Of a stretch of 56,840 nucleotides of DNA, positions 25,527-34,499 are shown piece by piece. Position 1 is the stretch's first letter; each line of letters starts with the position of its first letter. Location of the stretch: contig LRBF01000254.1 of the NCBI GenBank assembly GCA_001580565.1, forward strand, positions 1-56,840, in the 5' to 3' direction. Position numbers and translations under genes: made by a program. The notes beneath the pieces are model-generated. The model was not told the origin of the DNA, did no database searches, and saw nothing but the letters and a program-made list of their open reading frames with translations. The stretch is from Caballeronia megalochromosomata (GTDB taxonomy: Bacteria > Pseudomonadota > Gammaproteobacteria > Burkholderiales > Burkholderiaceae).

Positions 25527-28340
25527 TTAAGCCAGCTTGCCGTGACAGTTTTTGTACTTCTTGCCGCTGCCGCACGGGCACGGATCGTTGCGGCCGACCT
25601 TCGGCACCTCGTCCGACGGACGCGTCGCGACGCTGATGTCGTCGCCGGCGGCCATCGCCTGGCTGACCATCTGCGCGGTGGCGCTCGCCGCGGCTGCCGC
25701 GGGCGTCGGCTCGGCGGCCGGCGCGTTAAAGTCCGCGTGCGTGAACGACACGTTCTCGAGATGGCTGCCCTTCTCTTCGTACTGCTCGGCGGCCTCTTCG
25801 AGCTGTTCCGGCGACTGGATCTGCACGTTCATCACGACACGCGTGACTTCCTGCTTCACGGCATCGAGCATGGCGGCGAAGAGTTCGAACGCCTCGCGCT
25901 TGTACTCCTGCTTCGGATTCTTCTGCGCATAGCCGCGCAGGTGGATGCCCTGACGCAAGTGATCGAGCGCGGCGAGATGCTCGCGCCAACGGCTGTCGAG
26001 CGTCTGCAGCATAATCGAGCGTTCGAACGCGCTGAACGATTCGCGGCCCACGAGCGCGACCTTCGCTTCGTACGCTTCGTCGGCGGCGGCGAGCACGGCT
26101 TCGCAAATCTCTTCGGCGTCGATCGAATTCGACTCGTTGATCATCTCCTGCACGGCGAGATCGAGCGACCAGTCGTTGCGCAGCACTTCTTCCAGTTCCG
26201 GCGCTTCCCACTGCTCTTCGATGCTGCCTGCCGGCACGAACGTGCGCACTACGTCGCCGATCACGCTCTGGCGCATCGCGGCGATGGTTTCCTGCACGTC
26301 GTTCGCTTCGAGCAGTTCGTTGCGCTGCTGGTAGATGACCTTGCGCTGATCGTTGGAAACGTCGTCGTATTCGAGTAGCTGCTTGCGGATATCGAAGTTG
26401 CGCGCTTCGACCTTGCGCTGCGCGCCTTCGATGGAGCGCGTGACCATACCTGCTTCGATCGGCTCGCCTTCCGGCATCTTCAGGCGATCCATGATCGCGC
26501 GCACGCGGTCGCCCGCGAAAATGCGCAGGAGCGGATCATCCAGCGACAGATAGAAGCGCGACGAGCCCGGATCGCCCTGACGACCCGCGCGGCCGCGCAA
26601 CTGGTTGTCGATACGGCGCGACTCGTGACGCTCGGTGCCGATGATATGCAGACCGCCCGCGGCCTTCACGTGATCGTGCAGCGCCTGCCATTCGTCGTGC
26701 AGCTTCTGGATGCGCGTGGCTTTCTCGTCCTCGGGAATCGACAGATCCGCCTCGATGAACGACGCCTGTTTCTCGACGTTGCCGCCGAGCACGATGTCCG
26801 TGCCGCGGCCAGCCATGTTCGTCGCAATCGTGACGACGCCCGGACGGCCCGCTTCCGCGACAATGGCCGCTTCGCGCGCATGCTGCTTCGCGTTGAGCAC
26901 TTCGTGCTTCACGCCCGCCTGCCCGAGCAGACCCGACAGCAACTCGGATGCTTCGATCGACGTCGTACCGACGAGCGTCGGCTGACCGCGTTCGACGCAA
27001 TCGCGGATGTCGCGAATCACCGCGTCGTAGCGTTCCTTCGACGTCTTGTAGATCTGGTCCTGCTTGTCGGCGCGCTTGGGCGGACGATTGGTCGGAATCA
27101 CGACCGTTTCGAGGCCGTAGATCTCGTTGAATTCGTACGCTTCCGTGTCCGCTGTGCCGGTCATGCCGGACAGCTTCGCGTACATGCGGAAGTAGTTCTG
27201 CAGCGTGATGGATGCGAGCGTCTGGTTCTCGGCCTGAATCTGGACGTGTTCCTTCGCTTCGACGGCCTGATGCAGACCGTCCGACCAGCGCCGGCCGGTC
27301 ATCATGCGGCCCGTGAATTCATCGACGATCACGACTTCGCCGTTCTGCACCACGTAATGCTGGTCGCGCAGGAAGAGCGTATGCGCACGCAACGCGGCAT
27401 AGATGTGGTGCATCAGCGTGATGTTCTGCGGCGCGTAGAGGCTTTCGCCCTCGCCGATCAGGCCCCACTCGGCGAGCAGACGCTCCGCCTTCTCGTGGCC
27501 CGATTCCGTCAGGAACACCTGGCGCGCCTTTTCGTCGAGCGTGTAGTCGCCCGGCTTTTCGACGCCCGTGCCGTCCGCCTTCTCCTCGCCGATCTGCTGT
27601 TCGAGCAGCGGCGGCAGCGCGTTCATGCGCACGTAGAGATCGGTGTGATCTTCCGCCTGACCGGAGATGATGAGCGGCGTGCGCGCTTCGTCGATGAGGA
27701 TCGAGTCCACTTCGTCGACAATCGCGAAATTGAGCGGCCGCTGCACGCGCGCGGTGGTCTCGTAGACCATGTTGTCGCGCAGATAGTCGAAGCCGAACTC
27801 GTTGTTCGTGCCGTAGGTGATGTCCGCGCCGTACGCTTCCTGCTTCTGCGAGTGCTCCATCTGCGACAGATTCACGCCGCACGAGAGCCCGAGGAAGTTG
27901 TAGAGGCGCGCCATCCATTCGGCGTCGCGCTGGGCGAGGTAATCGTTCACCGTGACGACGTGCACGCCGCGGCCCGACAGCGCGTTCAGATACGCCGCGA
28001 GCGTCGCGACGAGCGTCTTGCCCTCGCCGGTGCGCATTTCGGCGATCTTGCCGTAGTGCAGGACCATGCCGCCGATGAGCTGGACGTCGAAGTGGCGCAT
28101 CTTCAGGATGCGCTTGCTCGCTTCGCGACAGACAGCGAACGCCTCGGGCAGGATCACGTCGAGCGATTCGCCACCCGCGACACGCTGACGGAACTCGTCG
28201 GTCTTGGCGCGCAACTGGTCGTCCGAGTACTTCTCGATGGTCGGCTCGAGGGCATTGATCGCCGCAACGGTCTTTTGATACTGCTTGACCAGCCGCTGAT
28301 TGCGGCTGCCAAAAATCTTCTGAAGGAAACCGGTCGTCAT
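25527..28340 (-). CDS. secA: Preprotein translocase ATPase SecA
   Basis: Motor ATPase of the Sec pathway, pushing unfolded preproteins through SecYEG. The 937-residue protein has the first nucleotide fold with GEGKT and the DEVD box, the preprotein cross-linking domain, the second fold, and the helical wing and scaffold domains. After an Ala/Pro-rich linker the C-terminus ends in the zinc-binding SEC-C motif CPCGSGKKYKNCHG, used for SecB and lipid contact. The family start MTTGFLQKIFGSRN sets the ATG at 28340, although the frame is open far upstream. It is divergent from dciA. Confidence 0.97.
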   Translation of the reverse strand: MTTGFLQKIFGSRNQRLVKQYQKTVAAINALEPTIEKYSDDQLRAKTDEFRQRVAGGESLDVILPEAFAVCREASKRILKMRHFDVQLIGGMVLHYGKIAEMRTGEGKTLVATLAAYLNALSGRGVHVVTVNDYLAQRDAEWMARLYNFLGLSCGVNLSQMEHSQKQEAYGADITYGTNNEFGFDYLRDNMVYETTARVQRPLNFAIVDEVDSILIDEARTPLIISGQAEDHTDLYVRMNALPPLLEQQIGEEKADGTGVEKPGDYTLDEKARQVFLTESGHEKAERLLAEWGLIGEGESLYAPQNITLMHHIYAALRAHTLFLRDQHYVVQNGEVVIVDEFTGRMMTGRRWSDGLHQAVEAKEHVQIQAENQTLASITLQNYFRMYAKLSGMTGTADTEAYEFNEIYGLETVVIPTNRPPKRADKQDQIYKTSKERYDAVIRDIRDCVERGQPTLVGTTSIEASELLSGLLGQAGVKHEVLNAKQHAREAAIVAEAGRPGVVTIATNMAGRGTDIVLGGNVEKQASFIEADLSIPEDEKATRIQKLHDEWQALHDHVKAAGGLHIIGTERHESRRIDNQLRGRAGRQGDPGSSRFYLSLDDPLLRIFAGDRVRAIMDRLKMPEGEPIEAGMVTRSIEGAQRKVEARNFDIRKQLLEYDDVSNDQRKVIYQQRNELLEANDVQETIAAMRQSVIGDVVRTFVPAGSIEEQWEAPELEEVLRNDWSLDLAVQEMINESNSIDAEEICEAVLAAADEAYEAKVALVGRESFSAFERSIMLQTLDSRWREHLAALDHLRQGIHLRGYAQKNPKQEYKREAFELFAAMLDAVKQEVTRVVMNVQIQSPEQLEEAAEQYEEKGSHLENVSFTHADFNAPAAEPTPAAAAASATAQMVSQAMAAGDDISVATRPSDEVPKVGRNDPCPCGSGKKYKNCHGKLA

Positions 28341-28628
28341 CGGATCAGTGTCTGCGTCGCGGCTTCGGACGGGCGGCAGCATCACGCTGCGTCCGGCCTC
28401 GGAGAACCTCGGCGACTTAAGTCCATAAGGTGAAATTCGAATCGGGAATTTTAGCACGCGAGTCTGGCAGAGCTTGTGTCGGCGTGCCCGCGCGCGCGTC
28501 GGCCCGGCGCGACAGTCACCGCGTTGAAAGCTTGCTCGCAGGCAGCCTGGGAACAGGCTGTTGGCCGGGAACAAGGGCTTGCGTCGCGTACAATCGAACC
28601 GTTCCGTCGGGCGTTCGCCTAATCAAAA

Positions 28629-29114
28629 ATGAGCCGCTTTTCTACAAATTCAAGGTCGCGTTTCGATCCACGCCGCCCGCAAGCCGTCGCCGACGTGCTC
28701 GATCGCACCGATGCGTTTCGCGCGCTGCGTGCGGGCGTCGAGCAAGTGGCGGCGCTGCAGCGCGATTTGAGCTCGCTTTTGCCGGATTATCTGGCGTCGA
28801 ACGTGGAGCCGGGATTCATCAAGGACGGCGTGCTCGCGCTCTTTGCTGCGCACAACGCGCTCGCCGCGCGGCTGCGGCATCTGGAACCGCGGCTGCTCTC
28901 GGATCTCCAGCAGCGCGGCTGGGCCGTCAACGCGCTGAAAATCCGCGTGCGTCCTCAATCGATGAAAGAGCCCACGCCGCCGAAGCAGGCGCGCATGTCG
29001 CCGGTGGGTGCTTCTGCGCTGCAGGAACTGGCCGAAACGCTGGAGCCTTCGCCGCTGCAGGAAGCGCTCGCGCGCATGGCCTCGCGCCACAAAGGGAGCG
29101 CGCAAAAAAAATGA
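28629..29114 (+). CDS. dciA: DUF721 protein, probable replicative helicase loader DciA
   Basis: A 161-residue DUF721 protein. DciA is the common bacterial loader of the replicative helicase DnaB, replaced by DnaC in E. coli. The position between secA and lpxC is the same as for dciA in Pseudomonas, and the Arg-rich N-terminus followed by the compact DUF721 fold fits. The C-terminal part is low in conserved features and ends in a run of Lys codons (AAA), which doubles as the U tract of the lpxC terminator on the other strand. The assignment is from family and context. Confidence 0.75.
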   Translation: MSRFSTNSRSRFDPRRPQAVADVLDRTDAFRALRAGVEQVAALQRDLSSLLPDYLASNVEPGFIKDGVLALFAAHNALAARLRHLEPRLLSDLQQRGWAVNALKIRVRPQSMKEPTPPKQARMSPVGASALQELAETLEPSPLQEALARMASRHKGSAQKK

Positions 29115-29137
29115 GCGGCGCTTTCGCCGCCGCTCAT
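29103..29137 (-). terminator. lpxC terminator inside the 3' end of dciA
   Basis: The 10-bp stem ATGAGCGGCG/CGCCGCTCAT (29111-29137) is followed on the minus strand by eight T (29103-29110). It lies 28 bases after the lpxC stop. The plus-strand sequence after the stem has no T run, so it works only for lpxC. The dciA stop codon is part of the stem. Confidence 0.78.
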
Positions 29138-29164
29138 CTCTGACTGCCGAATCTCTGAATTACA

Positions 29165-30082
29165 TCAGGCAAATGCTGTCTGCGTGTCGAAGCCGAAACC
29201 GCGCGGCGCCTTCTGCGTGTCCTCGAACGTGACGATTTCGTAGGCGTCTTCGTTCGCGAGCAATTCGCGCAGCAGCATGTTGTTCATCGCGTGACCGCCC
29301 TTGTACGCCTTATACGACGCCAGCAACGGATGACCGACCACATAGAGATCGCCGATCGCGTCGAGCATCTTGTGCTTCACGAACTCGTCGTCGTAACGCA
29401 GGCCGTCGTTGTTCAGGATGCGGTATTCGTCCAGCACGATCGCGTTGTCCATGCTGCCGCCGCGCGCCAGACCCAGCTCGCGCATCATCTCGACTTCGTG
29501 TGCAAAGCCGAACGTGCGCGCGCGGGCAATCTCGCGAACATACGACGTCGTGGCGAAGTCCACTTCCAGCGCCTGACCGGTCTTGTCGACGGCCGGATGA
29601 CGGAAATCGATGGTAAAGCTCAACTTGAAGCCGAAATACGGCTCGAGACGCGCGAATTTGTCGCCGTCGCGCACTTCGACGGGCTTCGTCACCTTGATGA
29701 ACTGCTTTGCCGCGTTCTGCTCCTCGATACCCGCCGACTGAATCAGAAACACGAACGAAGCCGCGCTGCCGTCCATGATCGGGATTTCTTCGGCGGTCAC
29801 ATCGACATACAGATTGTCGATGCCGAGGCCCGCGCACGCCGACATCAGGTGCTCGATGGTCGACACGCGCGCGCCGTCCTTCTGCAACACGGACGCGAGA
29901 CGGGTGTCGCCGATCGCCATGGCGGACGCCGGGATATCGACCGGCTCGGGCAGGTCGATGCGCGAAAATACGATGCCCGTGCCAATAGGTGCGGGGCGCA
30001 GGGTCAGATTGACCTTGCGGCCTGAATGGAGCCCGATCCCCACAGTTTTGACGACGGTCTTGATTGTTCGCTGCTTCAACAT
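29165..30082 (-). CDS. lpxC: UDP-3-O-acyl-N-acetylglucosamine deacetylase
   Basis: Committed step of lipid A synthesis: zinc-dependent deacetylation of UDP-3-O-acyl-GlcNAc. The 305-residue protein has the zinc ligands His78 (TIEHLMSA), His237 and Asp241 (KHKMLDAIGD), and the catalytic His264 (GGHAMNN). In E. coli LpxC is degraded by FtsH through its C-terminus; here the C-terminus is GFGFDTQTAFA. It has its own -10 element upstream and a terminator downstream. Confidence 0.97.
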   Translation of the reverse strand: MLKQRTIKTVVKTVGIGLHSGRKVNLTLRPAPIGTGIVFSRIDLPEPVDIPASAMAIGDTRLASVLQKDGARVSTIEHLMSACAGLGIDNLYVDVTAEEIPIMDGSAASFVFLIQSAGIEEQNAAKQFIKVTKPVEVRDGDKFARLEPYFGFKLSFTIDFRHPAVDKTGQALEVDFATTSYVREIARARTFGFAHEVEMMRELGLARGGSMDNAIVLDEYRILNNDGLRYDDEFVKHKMLDAIGDLYVVGHPLLASYKAYKGGHAMNNMLLRELLANEDAYEIVTFEDTQKAPRGFGFDTQTAFA

Positions 30083-30148
30083 GATGTTCTTTCCGATTTA
30101 AGTTCCCTATAAAGAGAATCAATCGCGCGTTAAATTCTAATAGCTCGA

Positions 30149-30154
30149 ATTATA
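30149..30154 (-). promoter_or_regulatory. Probable -10 element of lpxC
   Basis: A perfect TATAAT on the minus strand, 66 bases before the lpxC start. The -35 region is poor, so this is tentative. It lies in the AT-rich part of the lpxC-prx gap. Confidence 0.42.
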
Positions 30155-30240
30155 CTCCATTCGTCGCGCGCCGTCCTGATCCAGGCGGTATCAACTGTTT
30201 CCCTGTGTTACGCCGCGGCGACCAACTTGTGAAGTAGAAC

Positions 30241-30333
30241 GGGCCGATGCCCGGAATGGAGGCATTTCCGGTCATCGGCCCCAAATTGCGGCTGAATGCG
30301 AGGGCGCGTTTGGCGTTGCGCAAAGGCAACGCC
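30241..30333 (-). repeat. Tandem strong hairpins between the peroxiredoxin gene and lpxC
   Basis: Two inverted repeats follow the peroxiredoxin stop. The first (30312-30333) is an 8-bp GGCGTTGC/GCAACGCC stem. The second (30241-30281) pairs 15 of 16 positions (GGGCCGATG/CATCGGCCC, then CCGGAA/TTCCGG) around a nine-base loop. Neither is followed by a T run. They could be terminators of a weak kind, mRNA-stabilising ends or a palindromic repeat family. Confidence 0.5.
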
Positions 30334-30345
30334 GCGCCGCTGCAC

Positions 30346-30849
30346 TCAGCGCAACGTCGCCAGGATGCTTTGAGCGTCGCTGACTTCGAACTTGCCGGGC
30401 GCTTCGACTGACAACGTCTTGACCACGCCATCGTCGACCACCATCGCATAGCGCTGGGAACGGATTCCCATGCCACGCTCGGACAAATCCTGATCCAGCC
30501 CGAGTGCCTGAGTGAAACGCGCACTGCCGTCCGCGATCATCTTCACCTTGCCCGAGGTTTGAAGATCGCGTCCCCACGCGCTCATGACGAACGCGTCGTT
30601 GACGGAAACGCACCAGACTTCGTCGATCCCCGCGGCGGACAGATCCGCCGCCGCTTCGACATAGCCGGGTACGTGTCTGGCGGAGCACGTCGGCGTAAAG
30701 GCGCCCGGCAATCCGAAGATCACCACGCGCTTGCCGGCGCACCGCTCGCGCACCGGGAACACATTCGGTCCCACGGCACAGCCTTCGGTGGCCTCCTCGA
30801 TGAACTCGAAGAGACGCACGTCGGGCAACGTTTCACCCACTTTGATCAT
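30346..30849 (-). CDS. Peroxiredoxin (Prx5 type)
   Basis: Thiol peroxidase of 167 residues that reduces hydroperoxides. The peroxidatic cysteine is Cys55 in the motif PGAFTPTC. The extension around SVNDAFVMSAWGRD is typical of the Prx5/redoxin group. Two further Cys at about 24 and 37 could act as resolving residues, but this is not certain. An AAGGA ribosome site supports the ATG at 30849; the open frame continues 16 codons further. It sits between ftsZ and lpxC, as is common in Burkholderia relatives. Confidence 0.9.
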   Translation of the reverse strand: MIKVGETLPDVRLFEFIEEATEGCAVGPNVFPVRERCAGKRVVIFGLPGAFTPTCSARHVPGYVEAAADLSAAGIDEVWCVSVNDAFVMSAWGRDLQTSGKVKMIADGSARFTQALGLDQDLSERGMGIRSQRYAMVVDDGVVKTLSVEAPGKFEVSDAQSILATLR

Positions 30850-31133
30850 GCTCGGTCCTTCCCTCGTCAGTGCTCGCGGACATCCTCGCGATTGCATCGT
30901 CCCGCAACCGTGCCGAACATCATCGCGGCAATTTCGGCTTCAATCTGCTTTCCTCGACGTCAGGCGCAAATTCGTGGGGGTCGGCTGGCCACGGCCCGGC
31001 GTCCATTGTGCATCCAGGACGCGGCCTTGGACAGTCGCCCCACGCGAAGCCTGCATCATCCGCACGACATGTTCAGCACGTGCACGCGGTGTGCTGCGTC
31101 ATAGCTACTCAGCAGCAAATAACGTGCGCCCGC

Positions 31134-32345
31134 TCAGTCGGCCTGCTTGCGCAGGAACGCCGGAATGTCATACGTATCGACGCCCTTTTCCTGCAACGCC
31201 TGCACGTGCGATGCCGCGGTTTCGCGCGTCGAACGCCACACTGCCGGGGTGTCGAGCTGACCGTAGTCCGTCGTCGACTGGCCGTGCTGCGCGCCGCCGT
31301 ACGTGTTGTGCGAAGGCTGATGGCCGTGCGCGATCGGCTGGTTGTCGGTGCCCGTGCGCAGCAGGGTCATCGGCGCTTGTTGCTGCTTCTTCGCCGCGCG
31401 GCCCAGACCAGTTGCCACCACCGTCACGCGCAGTGCGTCGCCCATCGCGTCGTCGTACACGGCACCGAAGATCACGGTTGCGTCATCGGCTGCGTAGCTC
31501 TTGATGGTGTTCATTACTTCACGCGTTTCCGACAAACGCAGCGAACGGCTCGACGTGATGTTCACCAGCACGCCACGCGCACCCGACAGGTCCACGCCTT
31601 CCAGCAGCGGGCTTGCGACCGCCTGCTCGGCTGCGAGACGCGCGCGATCGACGCCGGCGACCGTCGCCGTGCCCATCATCGCCTTGCCCTGCTCGCCCAT
31701 CACCGTTTTCACGTCTTCGAAGTCGACGTTCACGAGACCATCGACGTTGATGATTTCCGCGATACCGGCCACTGCGTTGTTCAGCACGTCGTCCGCGCAC
31801 TGGAAGCACTTGTCCATCTCGGCGTCATCGCCCATCACCTCGAACAGCTTGTCGTTGAGCACGACGATCAGCGAGTCGACGTGATCCTCCAGTTGCTGCG
31901 AGCCGGCTTCCGCCACGCGCATGCGGCGGCCGCCTTCGAACTCGAACGGCTTGCTCACTACGCCGACGGTCAGAATGCCCATTTCCTTGGCGATCTGCGC
32001 GACCACCGGCGCCGCGCCCGTGCCCGTACCGCCGCCCATGCCCGCGGTGATGAACACCATGTGCGCGCCGCGCAGGGCATCGGCGATGCGCTCACGTGCG
32101 TCTTCCGCCGCTTCCTTGCCCTTCTCCGGCTTCGCACCCGCGCCGAGACCGGTCATGCCCAGTTGCAGAACCGCCGGCGCGCGCGAACGGGCGAGCGCCT
32201 GTGCGTCGGTGTTCATCACGATGAAGTCGACGCCCTGCACACCACGGTTGATCATGTGCTGAACCGCGTTGCCGCCAGCACCACCAACGCCCACGACCTT
32301 GATGATCGTTCCGTTGGTTTCCGTTTCCAGCATTTCGAAATCCAT
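31134..32345 (-). CDS. ftsZ: Cell division protein FtsZ
   Basis: Tubulin-like GTPase that forms the Z ring. The 403-residue protein has the GGGTGTG signature at 104-110, the T7 loop NVDFEDV, a variable linker rich in Gln, His and Thr, and a C-terminal peptide YDIPAFLRKQAD that binds FtsA and ZapD. A GGAGGC ribosome site precedes the ATG. It is the last gene of the dcw cluster; the 108-bp gap after ftsA is the widest within it. Confidence 0.98.
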   Translation of the reverse strand: MDFEMLETETNGTIIKVVGVGGAGGNAVQHMINRGVQGVDFIVMNTDAQALARSRAPAVLQLGMTGLGAGAKPEKGKEAAEDARERIADALRGAHMVFITAGMGGGTGTGAAPVVAQIAKEMGILTVGVVSKPFEFEGGRRMRVAEAGSQQLEDHVDSLIVVLNDKLFEVMGDDAEMDKCFQCADDVLNNAVAGIAEIINVDGLVNVDFEDVKTVMGEQGKAMMGTATVAGVDRARLAAEQAVASPLLEGVDLSGARGVLVNITSSRSLRLSETREVMNTIKSYAADDATVIFGAVYDDAMGDALRVTVVATGLGRAAKKQQQAPMTLLRTGTDNQPIAHGHQPSHNTYGGAQHGQSTTDYGQLDTPAVWRSTRETAASHVQALQEKGVDTYDIPAFLRKQAD

Positions 32346-32453
32346 GTTGCCTCCGTCAAGAATGAAGATCGGCGTTATTCGGCGAAAGATCGGGCAACCT
32401 TTCGTCGCGCGCCGGCCGCCGGTACCAGCGCGTAATTCTTCAATTCGTTTTAC

Positions 32454-33686
32454 TTAAAAGTTCCCGAGGAACCAGTCCTTCATCCGCGAGAACACTTGTC
32501 CCATCGAACCGTTCTGCACCGCGACCTTGCGGCCGCGCATGCGTTGCGAGCGTCCTTCGGCGAGCAGGCCCATTGCCGTCGAGTAGCGCGGGTTGCGCAC
32601 CACGTCGGCGAGTCCGCCCGCGTACTCCGGCACGCCGATGCGCACCGGCTTCAAGAAGATGTCTTCGCCGAGCTCGACCATGCCGGGCATCATCGCCGCG
32701 CCGCCGGTCAGCACGACGCCGCTCGACAGCAACTCTTCGTAGCCCGACTCGCGCACGACCTGCTGCACCAGCGAGAACAGCTCTTCGACGCGCGGCTCGA
32801 CGACCGCCGCCAGCGCCTGCCGCGACAGCGTGCGCGGACCGCGTTCGCCGAGACCCGGCACTTCGATCATTTCGTCCGGATCGGCGAGCGCCTGCTTGGC
32901 GATGCCGTAGCTCACCTTGATGTCTTCCGCGTCGGGCGTCGGCGTGCGCAGCGCCATCGCGACGTCGCTCGTGATCTGGTCGCCGGCGATCGGGATCACC
33001 GCCGTATGACGGATCGCGCCTTCGCTGAAGATGGCGATGTCGGTCGTGCCGCCGCCGATATCGACGAGCACCACGCCCAGTTCCTTCTCGTCCTCAGTCA
33101 GCACCGCGAGCGACGACGCGAGCGGTTGCAGGATCAGGTCGTTCACTTCGAGCCCGCAGCGGCGCACGCACTTCACGATGTTCTGCGCCGCGCTCACCGC
33201 GCCCGTCACGATGTGCACCTTCACCTCGAGGCGGATGCCGCTCATGCCGATCGGCTCACGCACGTCTTCCTGACCGTCGATGATGAATTCCTGCGTCAGG
33301 ATGTGCAGCACCTGCTGATCGGTCGGGATGTTGATCGCCTTGGCCGTTTCGATCACGCGCGCGACGTCCGCCTGCGTGACCTCCTTGTCCTTGATGGCGA
33401 CCATGCCGCTCGAATTGAAGCTGCGGATATGGCTGCCCGCAATTCCTGTGAAAACGTTCGTGATCTTGCAATCCGCCATCAGCTCGGCTTCTTCCAGCGC
33501 GCGCTGGATGGATTGCACCGTGGCCTCGATGTTGACCACGACGCCCTTCTTCAACCCCTTCGAGTCGCTCTGACCGAGTCCGATCACCTCGTAGTGGCCT
33601 TCGCCCTTCAGTTCGGCGACGATCGCGACCACCTTCGACGTTCCGATGTCGAGGGAAACCAGCAGGTCTTTGTAGTCTTTGCTCAT
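32454..33686 (-). CDS. ftsA: Cell division protein FtsA
   Basis: Actin-like ATPase that tethers FtsZ to the membrane. The 410-residue protein has the phosphate loop SLDIGTSKV at the N-terminus, VLVDIGGGTTDIA and the VVLTGGAAMM adenosine motif. The C-terminus ends in an amphipathic helix (VFSRMKDWFLGNF), the membrane-targeting sequence. It is 26 bases after ftsQ. Confidence 0.97.
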   Translation of the reverse strand: MSKDYKDLLVSLDIGTSKVVAIVAELKGEGHYEVIGLGQSDSKGLKKGVVVNIEATVQSIQRALEEAELMADCKITNVFTGIAGSHIRSFNSSGMVAIKDKEVTQADVARVIETAKAINIPTDQQVLHILTQEFIIDGQEDVREPIGMSGIRLEVKVHIVTGAVSAAQNIVKCVRRCGLEVNDLILQPLASSLAVLTEDEKELGVVLVDIGGGTTDIAIFSEGAIRHTAVIPIAGDQITSDVAMALRTPTPDAEDIKVSYGIAKQALADPDEMIEVPGLGERGPRTLSRQALAAVVEPRVEELFSLVQQVVRESGYEELLSSGVVLTGGAAMMPGMVELGEDIFLKPVRIGVPEYAGGLADVVRNPRYSTAMGLLAEGRSQRMRGRKVAVQNGSMGQVFSRMKDWFLGNF

Positions 33687-33712
33687 AGCGTGCTCATGCC
33701 TGTGATGTCTGC

Positions 33713-34465
33713 TTACTTCTTGGCCTTATCGGTGTCGTTGATGAAGCGCATGTTCGCGGCTCGTATGGCAAAGCCGTTCGGGTACCGCAAATCCGCATAT
33801 TCGATGTCTTTCCCCCACCGTCCCGTGACGGACGACCACGATGCGACGAAACGCTTGCAACGGTCGTTCAGCGTGTCCTGATTGCGCTCCCGGCCGAGTT
33901 CGATCTGCGTGCCGTTCGAGAGCTTGACGGTCCACGCGAAGCGCGGCGACAGCGTCACTTCCTCCGGCTTCGCGTCGAGCGGCGCGAACCACTTCTGGAA
34001 ATCGTGATACCGCGCGACCACTTCCTTGGCCGTGCCCTCGGGGCCGTCGAACGCGGGCAGATCGTCGTCGAGCTCGCCCTGGTTCGCCGTGAAGAGATCG
34101 CCGTCGACGCTCACCAGTTGGTCGTTGCCCCACGTGCCGAGCGGCTTGTATTCCTCCAGCGTCACCGCGAGCGCGTTTGGCCACACGCGCCGCACGCTCG
34201 CGTGGCGTACCCACGGCACCTGCTCGAAGGCCGCGCGCGCCGCGTCGAGATCGACGGTGAAGAAGTTGCCCTTCAGGTGCCCGACCACGCTCGCGCGCAC
34301 CACCGGCTTGCTGACGTGGGTCGTGTCTCCGTCGATCTGAAGCTCGCGCAGGCGAAACTCGGGACGCTGGATCGCCCAGTAACCCGCGGCGGCCAGCAGC
34401 AGCAGCACGAGCACGACGTGCAGCGCGTTGGCGGCGAGGTTGAGTTGGCGAACGTTGTTCCACAT
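33713..34465 (-). CDS. ftsQ: Cell division protein FtsQ
   Basis: Bitopic inner-membrane protein of the divisome that links FtsA/FtsK with FtsB, FtsL and FtsW. The 250-residue protein has a short cytosolic N-terminus, one membrane segment at about 14-31, a periplasmic POTRA domain (from RLRELQIDGDTTHVS) and the FtsQ beta domain. It lies 34 bases after ddl. Confidence 0.94.
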   Translation of the reverse strand: MWNNVRQLNLAANALHVVLVLLLLAAAGYWAIQRPEFRLRELQIDGDTTHVSKPVVRASVVGHLKGNFFTVDLDAARAAFEQVPWVRHASVRRVWPNALAVTLEEYKPLGTWGNDQLVSVDGDLFTANQGELDDDLPAFDGPEGTAKEVVARYHDFQKWFAPLDAKPEEVTLSPRFAWTVKLSNGTQIELGRERNQDTLNDRCKRFVASWSSVTGRWGKDIEYADLRYPNGFAIRAANMRFINDTDKAKK

Positions 34466-34499
34466 GGTTTCGCTTGTTCGTGTCGTGTGTGTGATCGAC

